A stretch of DNA of 64,000 bases from Corynebacterium pseudodiphtheriticum DSM 44287 (GTDB lineage: Bacteria; Actinomycetota; Actinomycetes; Mycobacteriales; Mycobacteriaceae), in NCBI RefSeq assembly GCF_000688415.1, contig NZ_JIAH01000005.1, forward strand, positions 248,001 to 312,000, given 5' to 3'. The position numbers were made by a program, and so were the translations under genes. A model generated the notes under the pieces. The model was not told where the DNA came from. It saw only the letters and a program-made list of their open reading frames with translations, and did not search any database. Shown one piece after another: positions 55,232 through 63,392 of this stretch. The stretch's first letter is position 1. Each line of letters starts with the position of its first letter.

Positions 55232-55612
55232 ATGACTGATGGCACCCGTGCGACTGAAAAAATTACTTTTCCGAGGGTATTATACGTACTGGTTTTACTT
55301 GCTATATCCTCGCTTTTTGGTCTATTTTTATTTTTTGCTACGTATCGAAACATGTTGGCAAGCTTTTTAGTGGTTATAGCCATTCTCTTATTATGGCTGG
55401 GGTGGGAGAGACTGTCTCGTAAAAATCTTGTGTATGCACATCAAGAGGTGAATGCACAGAAAATGCCTTTGCCGAAAAGGCTTGTAACCGTTAGCTTGCC
55501 ATTTCTGTTCTTCATTATCAGTCAACTTGGGCCAGAACAGAATTTATTTGCAGCGACGACGGCTGTGCTTGGAATGATAGCAGTATTTAGTATATCGCTA
55601 GTTAATAGCTAA
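55232..55612 (+). CDS. Membrane protein of unknown function
   Basis: This protein of about 126 residues starts at ATG 55232, with AGAAAGG 11 bases upstream; a longer frame at 55187 lacks a binding site. It has four hydrophobic segments in two pairs, with the basic loop RLSRKNL between them and an N-terminal polar start (MTDGTRATEKITF). The DNA is more AT-rich than the ribosomal genes, and a broken insertion sequence lies just downstream, so it may be accessory. I do not recognise the family. Confidence 0.55.
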   Translation: MTDGTRATEKITFPRVLYVLVLLAISSLFGLFLFFATYRNMLASFLVVIAILLLWLGWERLSRKNLVYAHQEVNAQKMPLPKRLVTVSLPFLFFIISQLGPEQNLFAATTAVLGMIAVFSISLVNS

Positions 55613-55689
55613 CTGAATAAGTTGTACTATTATGAATGTTTGCTGAGGATACTTGGCGAGTTTCAACGGTACCGATGTCTGGGCCTAGC

Positions 55690-56874
55690 GAGGGTATCTG
55701 ATTTTTTGTGTGCGGGGCTTTGGTTTACAAATAGTCCGCGAATTGATCCGGGTAAGCCACGGCTAGTTGGTTAATGGATTGTTTCCACCCGGTGGCTTTC
55801 GCTCCTTCAATATAGCCGTTGCATTCGATCTCGCACTTGGCTTTCTTCGCTTGCTGGGCAGCACGCTTGTCTTCGATGTTGCAGATCATCAGCCACAGCG
55901 TCTTTAGTGCGGCAGTATCGTTCGGGAATTAACCCCGGTTACGGGTAGCTTTACGCAGTTTAAGCGTTGAGCGATTCGATCGAGTTGGTGGTGTAGAGCA
56001 CTCGCAGCGCTGCTGGCGGGAACTGCAGAAACGGCCGCGAGCCGCTCCCATGCGTCGCGCCAGACTTTGACCGACTGGGGGTATTTCCGGCCAAGTTCAC
56101 TGGCTTTAAAAGCATCCAGGCTGGTACGTGCGGTGTCCTCGTTAGCGGGAGACTGCTTTGCGGTCCTGGTAGGACACCCACCGATTCGCAGCCCGAATCA
56201 GGTGCACAATACAAGTCTGCACCATAGAATTCGGCCAGGTTGCCTCTACTGCTTCTGGAAGGCCTTTGAGCCCGTCGCAGCACACGATGAACACGTCGTT
56301 AACGCCACGGTTAGCCAAATCTGTGCACACTGATGCCCAGAATGCAGCATCTTCGCTGTCATCGATCCATAATCCCAGGATGTGCTTGATGCCGTCGATG
56401 TCACCACCGACCGCCATGTAGCAGGCCTTGTTGATCACGCGGTGACCATCACGGGTTTTCACTCGTAACGCGTCGAGGAAGATCACGGGGTAAAACTCAT
56501 CATATTGGCGGTTTTGCCATACCTAGAATTGACGGTCTTGGTCTACGCCCCGTTGCGGTGATTGCTGCTCTGTGCGGTTTCCACCTGGGCTTTGGCCTTG
56601 CGGTCGGAATGGCTATAGCCCAAATGTGCATCCATCTCTGCCTGCAGACCAGCGTTGATCGATGCCTGCAGCAGGCCTTTGACCAGTTCGCTGGCGTCAT
56701 CTGTGGACGTTGTTAGCTCGCTTATCAGGCTGGCGAGCTTGAGGGTTTTTCATGAGCTTCTTGCTGATTTCGGTGACCCTTGTCGGGTCATGGCTTTTCT
56801 TCGGTGACACGGTAGTCATTATCGGTGAAACTCCTTTTAGATCGAGCCTCACACACAAACTTCCTGACACCCTC
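55690..56874 (-). mobile_element. Degraded IS256-family insertion sequence
   Basis: Imperfect terminal inverted repeats (55690-55719 and 56845-56874, 22 of 30 positions equal, both beginning GAGGGT and containing TTTGTGTG) bound a broken transposase gene. The length of 1185 bases is shorter than a normal IS256 element because of an internal deletion. No target-site duplication was recognised at the borders. The element lies between two small membrane-protein genes and looks immobile unless a complete copy supplies transposase. Confidence 0.8.
55725..56819 (-). pseudogene. IS256-family transposase, broken
   Basis: Pieces in several frames read in order: MTTVSPKKSHDPTRV at the start (56819); after a frameshift LVKGLLQASINAGLQAEMD and LGYSHSDRKAKAQVE; then HRNG and, after an internal deletion of perhaps 80-90 codons, WQNRQYDEFYPVIFLDALR, DGHRVINKACYMAVGG and the catalytic VCCDGLKGLPEAVEATWP; finally TTNSIESLNA followed by stop codons, and the end AYPDQFADYL. 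The DDE residues can be traced but frameshifts, stops and the deletion rule out a working enzyme. Confidence 0.8.
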
Positions 56875-56892
56875 AACAAAACTTGGGACACT

Positions 56893-57156
56893 TCAGTTTG
56901 TCGCACTGTAGCCAATCGCAAACGTAACTAGTCCCGCGAATCCAAGGCCTATTGCGGGCGCCATATGTCCTTGGAAGAGGTAAAACGCTGAAGTGAGGTA
57001 AAAAATCGTAGCTATGCAAAATGAGCATACGCCTATTTTTGATGGTCTTTCTACCGATGGGTGCTTAGGGTTTTGCTTCCCTGCAGAATACGCAGCACTA
57101 CCAGACAATATTGCTGCACTCGCTACGACTAACAGAGGAAACCACATATTATCCAC
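56893..57156 (-). CDS. Small membrane protein of unknown function
   Basis: This 87-residue protein has a hydrophobic N-terminal helix (WFPLLVVASAAILSGSAAYSA), a polar segment with KQNPKHPSVERPSK, and two further hydrophobic stretches. It starts with GTG at 57156; no strong ribosome-binding site is seen. It ends 19 bases from the insertion sequence, so its normal C-terminus could have been altered by the insertion. I do not recognise the family. Confidence 0.45.
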   Translation of the reverse strand: MDNMWFPLLVVASAAILSGSAAYSAGKQNPKHPSVERPSKIGVCSFCIATIFYLTSAFYLFQGHMAPAIGLGFAGLVTFAIGYSATN

Positions 57157-57171
57157 ATTTCTTTAATTTAC

Positions 57172-58551
57172 TTACCGCAGTTGCTTACCTTTTTGTTCCG
57201 GGAGCTGGAATGCAGCAACGGCAGCGATTGCGAAGCTCAGCCCGAACAACGCGAATAACAAGCCTTGCCCGCTGAGATTCAGAACAACCGGCACCAACAG
57301 CGGAGCTAGGATCGATGCTAGGCGGCCGAACCCAGCAGCGGCACCAGTTCCTGTCCCGCGCAGCGCCGTCGGGTAGAGCTCCGGCCCAATCGCGTACAGC
57401 GCGCCCCAGGCACCCAAGTTAAAGAAACTGAGTAAGCATCCTGCGATAATGATCGTCGCTTCGGTGGAGCTGAAACCATACAACCCAGCTGCCGCAGCGG
57501 AACCCGCTAAAAACGTCGCCAAGGTTGCCCGCCTGCCCCAACGTTCAATCAACCAAGCCGCTACCGCATAGCCGGGAAGCTGTGCCAAGGTGATAATCAG
57601 CGTGAATCCGAAAGATTTCACCAGGCTAAAGCCTTGTTCATGAAGCAGTGACGGAATCCAAATAAAGGCGCCATAATACGACAAGTTGATGCAGAACCAG
57701 ATGATCCATAGGTTGCGGGTACGCGACCGCAAAGATGGCGACCAAATGGATTTTCCACCCCGCACCCCGGCGTTTTCTTGGACGTCGTCGGTACGCTTGG
57801 GCAAGCGCTTGGCTTGCCATTTCAGCCGTGGGGAATCCTCAAATTCCTGCACTACTTTTTCGGCTTCGCGTGTTTTCCCGCGGCTTTCCAAGTAGCGCAC
57901 GGATTCTGGCAGTGCCATTCGGATCACCAGGCCATAGATGGCTGGGATGCATCCTAACGCCAGTGCCCAACGCCAACCGTTGTCGCCAGAAGCCACCACG
58001 AATGTGCCGATCACCGCAGCGAGAATCCAGCCCACGGCCCAGAAAGCTTCCAGGATCACCACCATGCGTCCGCGGATAGAACGCGGCGCGAATTCGGCCA
58101 CGTAGGTCGAGGCCACAGGCAGTTCTGCACCCAGACCGAGTCCGACGATAAAACGCAAAATGATCAACACCGCCAGCGAACCAGCCAGGGCAGACGCGCC
58201 CGTCGCCAAGCCATAAAGCAACAGCGTGGCGGCAAAGACTTGCCGTCGGCCGAATTTATCCGCCAACAATCCGCCGAGCGTAGCGCCAATGGCCATGCCC
58301 ACAAACCCGATGGAGCCCAACCACGATGCTTGCCCAGGCGATAGTCCCCACTGGGCGACGAGCGCGGCCATCACGAACGAGATCAGACCAACATCCATGG
58401 CATCGAGTGCCCAACCAATACCGGAGCCGCCGAGTAGTTTTCCGTGCGCACGCGTCAAAGGCAGTTGCTCAAGCCGTTGGCTTCGGGTGAGTTGTTGTGC
58501 GCTCGCCGTGGCCTTGCCAGATTTCCCATCGGAGCTGGAGGAGGAATTCAT
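57172..58551 (-). CDS. Major facilitator superfamily transporter
   Basis: This 459-residue protein has 12 predicted helices with MFS sugar-porter-type signatures: DKFGRRQV in loop 2-3, PESVRYLESRGKTREAEKV after helix 6, and ERWGRRATLA in loop 8-9. The segment GGSGIGWALDAMDVGLISF is typical of the metabolite/H+ symporter group that includes NiaP-like transporters, but the substrate cannot be named. It is divergent from glmM, 103 bases away. Confidence 0.85.
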   Translation of the reverse strand: MNSSSSSDGKSGKATASAQQLTRSQRLEQLPLTRAHGKLLGGSGIGWALDAMDVGLISFVMAALVAQWGLSPGQASWLGSIGFVGMAIGATLGGLLADKFGRRQVFAATLLLYGLATGASALAGSLAVLIILRFIVGLGLGAELPVASTYVAEFAPRSIRGRMVVILEAFWAVGWILAAVIGTFVVASGDNGWRWALALGCIPAIYGLVIRMALPESVRYLESRGKTREAEKVVQEFEDSPRLKWQAKRLPKRTDDVQENAGVRGGKSIWSPSLRSRTRNLWIIWFCINLSYYGAFIWIPSLLHEQGFSLVKSFGFTLIITLAQLPGYAVAAWLIERWGRRATLATFLAGSAAAAGLYGFSSTEATIIIAGCLLSFFNLGAWGALYAIGPELYPTALRGTGTGAAAGFGRLASILAPLLVPVVLNLSGQGLLFALFGLSFAIAAVAAFQLPEQKGKQLR

Positions 58552-58641
58552 GGCTTATAGGCTACTCCAACGGTATGCCTGTACTGCGCGGGGATCTCAG
58601 GGCTAAAGCCAGCAGATAGGTCGCGATCTTGGCTAAGGGTG

Positions 58642-58647
58642 CATAAT
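58642..58647 (+). promoter_or_regulatory. -10 box of a probably leaderless glmM transcript
   Basis: CATAAT ends seven bases before the ATG at 58655. Transcription should begin at or next to the start codon. A GAGGG string overlaps this gap but is too close to the ATG to act as a normal ribosome-binding site. Confidence 0.45.
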
Positions 58648-58654
58648 TGAGGGC

Positions 58655-59998
58655 ATGACTCGTCTATTTGGAACCGATGGTGTCCGTGGTCACGCTAATG
58701 AGGTACTCACAGCTCCGCTGGCTCTGCGTTTGGGCGCAGCAGCGGCAGAAGTACTGACTTCGCAACGCGATAGGCAGGGGCGTCGCCCAACTGCCATCAT
58801 TGGCCGTGACCCGCGTGTTTCCGGAGAGATGCTCGCTGCTGCGATGGCTGCAGGCATGGCTTCTCGTGGGGTGGATGTGTTGCGCGTAGGCGTACTTCCC
58901 ACACCCGCGGTGGCGTTTCTTACCGACGACTACGGCGCGGATATGGGCGTGATGATTTCTGCTTCGCACAACCCGATGCCGGATAACGGCATCAAATTTT
59001 TCTCCGCTGGTGGGCGCAAGCTGCCGGATCACGTGGAAGACGAAATTGAAGCGCGCATGAATGTATTAGAGGAGTCCGGCCCTACTGGCTCTGCCATCGG
59101 GCGCGTGGTTGAGGAATCCCCGGATGCACACGAACGATACCTGACGCATTTGCAAGAAATTTGTGCGACGGATCTTAGCGGCCTGCACGTTGTCGTCGAC
59201 TGTGCAAATGGCGCCGCTTCTAAGATCGCTCCTGAAGCCTATGCGGCAGCTGGGGCTCGCGTCGATGCGATTTACAACGCGCCTAATGCCTACAACATCA
59301 ATGATGACTGCGGTTCTACGCACATCGAGAAGGCACAGGCAGCCGTGAAGGAATATGGTGCGGATTTGGCCTTATCGCACGACGGTGATGCGGATCGCTG
59401 CTTGGCTGTCGATGCCGAAGGCAATGTCGTCGACGGCGATCAGATCATGGCGATTTTGGCCGTTGGCATGAAAAATGACTCTGACCTTCGCCACAACACG
59501 TTGGTAGCCACGGTCATGTCGAATCTCGGACTGAGCCTGGCTATGGAGCAGCAAGGAATTGAGATGATCCAGACCAAGGTCGGCGACCGTTACGTTGTGG
59601 AGGCACTGCATGACGGTGGGTTCGCCTTGGGCGGAGAGCAATCCGGGCACATCGTTCTGCCAGAGCACTGCACGACTGGTGACGGCACTTTGACTGGTTT
59701 GCTGTTGATGTCGCAAATGGTCAAAACCGGCAAGAGCTTACAAGAACTTGCTGGGGTCATGACGGTGCTTCCGCAGGTGCTGATTAACGTTCCGGTCTCG
59801 GATAAATCTGTGATCATGGGCAACGACGACGTCCGAGCGGCTATTGCCAAGGCTGAAGAAGAGCTGGGCAACGGCGGGCGTGTGTTGTTACGGCCTTCTG
59901 GTACCGAGGAATTATTCCGGGTGATGGTGGAAGCAGAACAAGAAGAAACTGCACGGAAAGTCGCAGGTCAACTCGCGGCTGTGGTCTCTGCAGTATAA
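58655..59998 (+). CDS. glmM: Phosphoglucosamine mutase
   Basis: This 447-residue enzyme converts glucosamine-6-phosphate to glucosamine-1-phosphate for UDP-GlcNAc and cell-wall synthesis. It has the opening [13 protein letters not shown], the phosphoserine loop [18 protein letters not shown], the metal loop [12 protein letters not shown], the sugar-binding [11 protein letters not shown] and the phosphate-binding [15 protein letters not shown]. All catalytic residues are present. The pathway partner glmS lies 3.4 kb downstream. Confidence 0.98.
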   Translation: MTRLFGTDGVRGHANEVLTAPLALRLGAAAAEVLTSQRDRQGRRPTAIIGRDPRVSGEMLAAAMAAGMASRGVDVLRVGVLPTPAVAFLTDDYGADMGVMISASHNPMPDNGIKFFSAGGRKLPDHVEDEIEARMNVLEESGPTGSAIGRVVEESPDAHERYLTHLQEICATDLSGLHVVVDCANGAASKIAPEAYAAAGARVDAIYNAPNAYNINDDCGSTHIEKAQAAVKEYGADLALSHDGDADRCLAVDAEGNVVDGDQIMAILAVGMKNDSDLRHNTLVATVMSNLGLSLAMEQQGIEMIQTKVGDRYVVEALHDGGFALGGEQSGHIVLPEHCTTGDGTLTGLLLMSQMVKTGKSLQELAGVMTVLPQVLINVPVSDKSVIMGNDDVRAAIAKAEEELGNGGRVLLRPSGTEELFRVMVEAEQEETARKVAGQLAAVVSAV

Positions 59999-60156
59999 AA
60001 CTTCCCCGAAAATATTTCTCCGGGAACCGCACCTCTACTTCTGCAGTCCAATATGGGCGAGAGAAAACGTTGGATGATTCTGCTCGTCTTTCTGGGTAAA
60101 TAGTGCACATTACGTGCCCCCAGATTTGCAGTGGAGAAAAGGAGGTGCGGTTTTTC

Positions 60157-60471
60157 ATGTCTAATGTCGATTTTGACTATGAGGCATTGCGTGAGGGATT
60201 CCGCCACGTAGTTCATGCTGATAATGAGCACCAGCACGCGCATGCTGCTGACCGGCCGGTTTATCCCTCTCAGGCTGCTGGTCAGGGTTTTAGCCATTAT
60301 GGTGCGCGTATTGCAGCAGCACTCGAAGCTGTGCATGCGCAGGGGAGTGCACGGATCTACCGACGCCAGCAAACTGCGCAGTCGGGCATCGTAGAATGCG
60401 ATAATTTCTGCGTCCGAGATGACCACAATGCAGCACCATTTAGTGCACAGCAGGTGGGACGGGTTCGATGA
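60157..60471 (+). CDS. Unknown small protein of the glmM-glmS cassette
   Basis: This 104-residue protein starts at ATG 60157 after AGGAGG (spacing 11). It begins SNVDFDYEALREGFRHVVHADNEHQHAHAADRPVYPS and has a helical middle (GARIAAALEAVHAQ). Two Cys occur in VECDNFCV. There is no signal peptide or membrane helix. By position it resembles a short conserved gene found after glmM in mycobacteria (Rv3440c as I recall). Its end overlaps the next gene by four bases, so the two are coupled. Function unknown. Confidence 0.65.
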   Translation: MSNVDFDYEALREGFRHVVHADNEHQHAHAADRPVYPSQAAGQGFSHYGARIAAALEAVHAQGSARIYRRQQTAQSGIVECDNFCVRDDHNAAPFSAQQVGRVR

Positions 60472-62135
60472 GCGTAGCGATTAATCGATTACTTAATGAT
60501 TTTCAGCAGTGTTTGGCAGAACTTTCTGTAGTATCCGGCGGTAGTTATCAGCCACCGGTGGGAGTCGTGGATACCATGCGGGAAGCTGCTGGCAGGGTAG
60601 ATGGACTGGATTCTTCGCAACTGGTAGCTCAGTCCTCGGCAGCATCTGGTGCAAAACGAGATAAGGGCGATGGATTCAGCTACGTCTTAGACATCTTGAC
60701 TTCCGGTTCGGGGATGCAGCTTGCCGGAGGTGGTCTGGAAGAAAGGTTGCGCGACTTTCAGTCGGATCACGAAGAAGATGAAGTAGCGAGCAAGAAGTTT
60801 GCCGATGATGCTCAGTCCTGCGGCACTGCCGTGGACGATATCCGCGATAGTTCAGAAATTGGTTTATCAGAGATTCTGGGGTCGGTGATACCAATCATTC
60901 AGTTGGTGACCCGTTTGCTGCGCCTGCATCCGATCATGCGGATTACCGGCATGGTGGGAACGTTGGCCAGTATGGTGATCGAACCTGCGGTCTCGGCGTT
61001 CATGCGCATGATTGGTGATCGAGATGATGCTATCTGTGGCTGTTACGAAGAGTTTTTGCGTAGGTGTGAGCAGCTATGTGAAAAAGAACTCGTCGACCCA
61101 CCAGCGCAGGCGTCGGAAGCATCCAGCCCGGCAATAGGCGGCAAACAAAAAACTGCAGAATCTACTTCTGTAGTGGAAAATCCAGGAGGCGCTCCGCCAA
61201 TCTCAACTGCTTCGTGCGAACCTGGGACACCAAGTCATCCGAGTCACCCAGTTGGCCAAGCGGAAGGTAAGACGGCCACAGAGCAGAAACTAGGGCTGAC
61301 CGGGACAAGCGGCTCCGCTGCTGAGTACTGCGAAACGTCCGGGGTTTCCGAGAAGGTCACCGATGAACGGTTACGGACAGAGTGCGTGCCAAACGCACCC
61401 GAGCCACAACCCACTCCGCTGCCAGAGCCTGAGCAGCTGGATCCCGCAGCACCACCAACGCATACGGCTAGTTCCGTGCAGTTTGGTTGCGAGGTTGCCA
61501 AGTCATGCGTCGGTGAATTGGCCCGGGCAGGTCTAGGGATGGCAGTGATGGGGGCACAGCTGGTGCAAGAAATGGCTACTGAATGTTTGGAGCAGCTTCG
61601 TTGCGAGGCCGGTCCATCCCAGTCAGAGCCCAAAGGTATAGAGCCTGACTATTCGTCAGCGCAGGAACCACAAACGGTGCAAGCTGCTGAGCCTTGTGCT
61701 CCTTCTACGTCGTGTGAAACTGAAACTGCACCAGAACCGGAACCTGAGCGTCTACCTGAACCAGAGTGCGCACCCGCACCAGAACCAGAGCCGGAACCAG
61801 ATTGCCCTCCCGAGGAAAAGCCGGAACCACAACCGGAGCCTGAGCCAAAACCAGAGCCGGAACCAAAAGACGAGGTTATTGAAAAACCAATGCCGGAACA
61901 CTCTGTGGACAAAAAGCAGTTCCATTCTGGTCCAGCACAGGTAGCACCGGAGACGCAGTCGAAACCAGAACCTGCACCAGAGCCGGTGCAACCAGCGCAA
62001 CCTGCAACCCCAGCCCCGCAACCCGAACCCGAGACACCTGCAGAGCCCGAACACTCCGCTGCTTATGAGCCAGGTGATGGAGAAAACGAAGCTGAGAAAG
62101 CAGGCGGCAACACGCACAGAATGGGACAATGGTAA
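60468..62135 (+). CDS. Unknown protein with 17 Cys and a Pro/Glu repeat tail
   Basis: This 555-residue protein has a helical N-terminal part (1-210) with a hydrophobic stretch at about 132-183, then a low-complexity tail of Pro-Glu and Glu-Pro repeats (dense at about residues 425-475). Seventeen Cys are spread over the protein, including the cluster CGCYEEFLRRCEQLCEKE (190-207) and paired Cys at 15-20 residue spacings later. No signal peptide is seen. Position after glmM matches the Ala/Pro-rich hypothetical Rv3439c of M. tuberculosis as I recall. It might be a type VII substrate or partner; that is not shown. Confidence 0.6.
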   Translation: MSVAINRLLNDFQQCLAELSVVSGGSYQPPVGVVDTMREAAGRVDGLDSSQLVAQSSAASGAKRDKGDGFSYVLDILTSGSGMQLAGGGLEERLRDFQSDHEEDEVASKKFADDAQSCGTAVDDIRDSSEIGLSEILGSVIPIIQLVTRLLRLHPIMRITGMVGTLASMVIEPAVSAFMRMIGDRDDAICGCYEEFLRRCEQLCEKELVDPPAQASEASSPAIGGKQKTAESTSVVENPGGAPPISTASCEPGTPSHPSHPVGQAEGKTATEQKLGLTGTSGSAAEYCETSGVSEKVTDERLRTECVPNAPEPQPTPLPEPEQLDPAAPPTHTASSVQFGCEVAKSCVGELARAGLGMAVMGAQLVQEMATECLEQLRCEAGPSQSEPKGIEPDYSSAQEPQTVQAAEPCAPSTSCETETAPEPEPERLPEPECAPAPEPEPEPDCPPEEKPEPQPEPEPKPEPEPKDEVIEKPMPEHSVDKKQFHSGPAQVAPETQSKPEPAPEPVQPAQPATPAPQPEPETPAEPEHSAAYEPGDGENEAEKAGGNTHRMGQW

Positions 62136-62443
62136 TGGAATTTCAAGAATTCGCTGAAAAATTCCGGGAGCGCACAGCCAAGCGCCTGCTGGAATTTGAG
62201 AACAAGTTAGAAAAAGCCCAGCAAGATTTAGAGAAACAGGCAGAAACGCAGGCTAAAAAACCGTCTGGTCCGCAGCAGGGGCGTGGTCGGACTAGCGGCG
62301 AGTACGGTTCGCCGCAGAACCCACAGCAGGCTCAGACAAAACGAGCGAGCCCAACGGCGAATCGAATAAGCCACATGCGGGATGCGGCCGGAGCTGCTAG
62401 GCCGCGACAAGTGAAATCTGTGTTGCGTCGCGGACCTGGCTAA
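62129..62443 (+). CDS. Unknown small basic protein of the glmM-glmS cassette
   Basis: This 104-residue protein overlaps the previous gene (ATG at 62129, or 62135 as TAATG). The N-terminal half is a coiled-coil-like helix (EFAEKFRERTAKRLLEFENKL, EKAQQDLEKQAETQAK) and the rest is a Gly/Pro/Gln-rich basic tail ending VKSVLRRGPG. No membrane segment. The coupling to its neighbour suggests a joint role. Function unknown. Confidence 0.55.
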   Translation: MVMEFQEFAEKFRERTAKRLLEFENKLEKAQQDLEKQAETQAKKPSGPQQGRGRTSGEYGSPQNPQQAQTKRASPTANRISHMRDAAGAARPRQVKSVLRRGPG

Positions 62444-62461
62444 AGATGAGGGATTACTGGA

Positions 62462-63301
62462 TTAGAACAGCTTGCCCAACAACCCAGAGGGTTTTTTCTC
62501 TTCTTCCAGCTCATCGCCGGTAGCGCTGCTGAATCCTTTTCCATCCGCTTCTGGATCAGAAAAATCGGAGTATTGCTTGTCGCCGTTGAGCTGGTGCAAC
62601 AAAAAGCCAGTGACCAGGCCGCGCGCGGTTTCTACGGCAGAAGCTTTTCCTATGCCAATGCCTAAGAAAAACTTCCGTAGGGTGTCTTCACTAAACGTTG
62701 CTTGCTTGCCATTATCAACTGCGCGGTAGCAGACTGGGCCGTTCCAGTTCTGTGCCATCTGCGGTGGGTTACCAGCGGAGAAAATATCGGTATCTTCTGG
62801 GCCGATGATTAAGCCTGGCTTGTCAATATATTTAGCTGCGTCTTGTGAAGAAGGTGAGGTTTGCGCAGGGTACAGCGCGGCTACGCATTGCACCTTTTCA
62901 TTTTCCAAGGCGGCAAGCACAGCGGCACCGCCGCCCATTCCGTGGCCGATTACACCTAACTTGTTTGGGCTGACAGTGATATTGCCCTGGCCTAGTTTCA
63001 CGCCGGCAGCAATTTGTAACGAAGTTTCTAAATCAGATGCGAAATCTCGGTGATCTGGCCACATACCCATTTCGGTTTCAGGTGCGACCACTACAATGCC
63101 CCAACTAGCCAAATGCCGCAGGGTATGGCGGTAGTGTTTCAGCGAAATCCGCCAGTCATGCCCAAAAGCTACGGCAGGCAGAGAATTGCCTTCGGCTGGG
63201 GCATAAACTTTGCCGGGTAGGCCGGCATAATCTAAATCGCCGACCAGCACACGGTGCGGGCCACGCTTGGACACGTTTGCTAGCTGCTTTTTAAGACTCA
63301 C
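62462..63301 (-). CDS. Alpha/beta-hydrolase-like protein lacking the Ser nucleophile
   Basis: This 279-residue protein has an alpha/beta-hydrolase core: LPAVAFGHDWRISLKHYRHTLRHLASWGIVVVAPETEMG for the early strands, then GVIGHGMGGGAAVLAALE at the nucleophile elbow, and IIGPEDTDIFSAGN later. The normal G-x-S-x-G elbow reads G-H-G-M-G, so the serine is replaced by glycine. This suggests a non-catalytic or differently acting member. It is convergent to the cassette and divergent from glmS. The C-terminal tail is acidic then ends GLLGKLF. Confidence 0.7.
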   Translation of the reverse strand: MSLKKQLANVSKRGPHRVLVGDLDYAGLPGKVYAPAEGNSLPAVAFGHDWRISLKHYRHTLRHLASWGIVVVAPETEMGMWPDHRDFASDLETSLQIAAGVKLGQGNITVSPNKLGVIGHGMGGGAAVLAALENEKVQCVAALYPAQTSPSSQDAAKYIDKPGLIIGPEDTDIFSAGNPPQMAQNWNGPVCYRAVDNGKQATFSEDTLRKFFLGIGIGKASAVETARGLVTGFLLHQLNGDKQYSDFSDPEADGKGFSSATGDELEEEKKPSGLLGKLF

Positions 63302-63379
63302 ACAGAACAGCCTAATGTATAGCTTCCTGTATAGCGACGATGCAGCGGTGGCGCGCCATCACGATTTTTCTGCGTAATG

Positions 63380-63385
63380 TAGTAT
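63380..63385 (+). promoter_or_regulatory. -10 box of a probably leaderless glmS transcript
   Basis: TAGTAT ends seven bases before the ATG at 63393, with no Shine-Dalgarno between. No clear -35 was seen. Confidence 0.45.
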
Positions 63386-63392
63386 CCAGCTC

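Noticed and set aside
61730..61880. CRISPR-like repeat pattern in the Pro/Glu-rich gene
   Set aside because: The periodicity is that of codons for Pro and Glu in one frame; there are no equal-length spacers or palindromic repeats.
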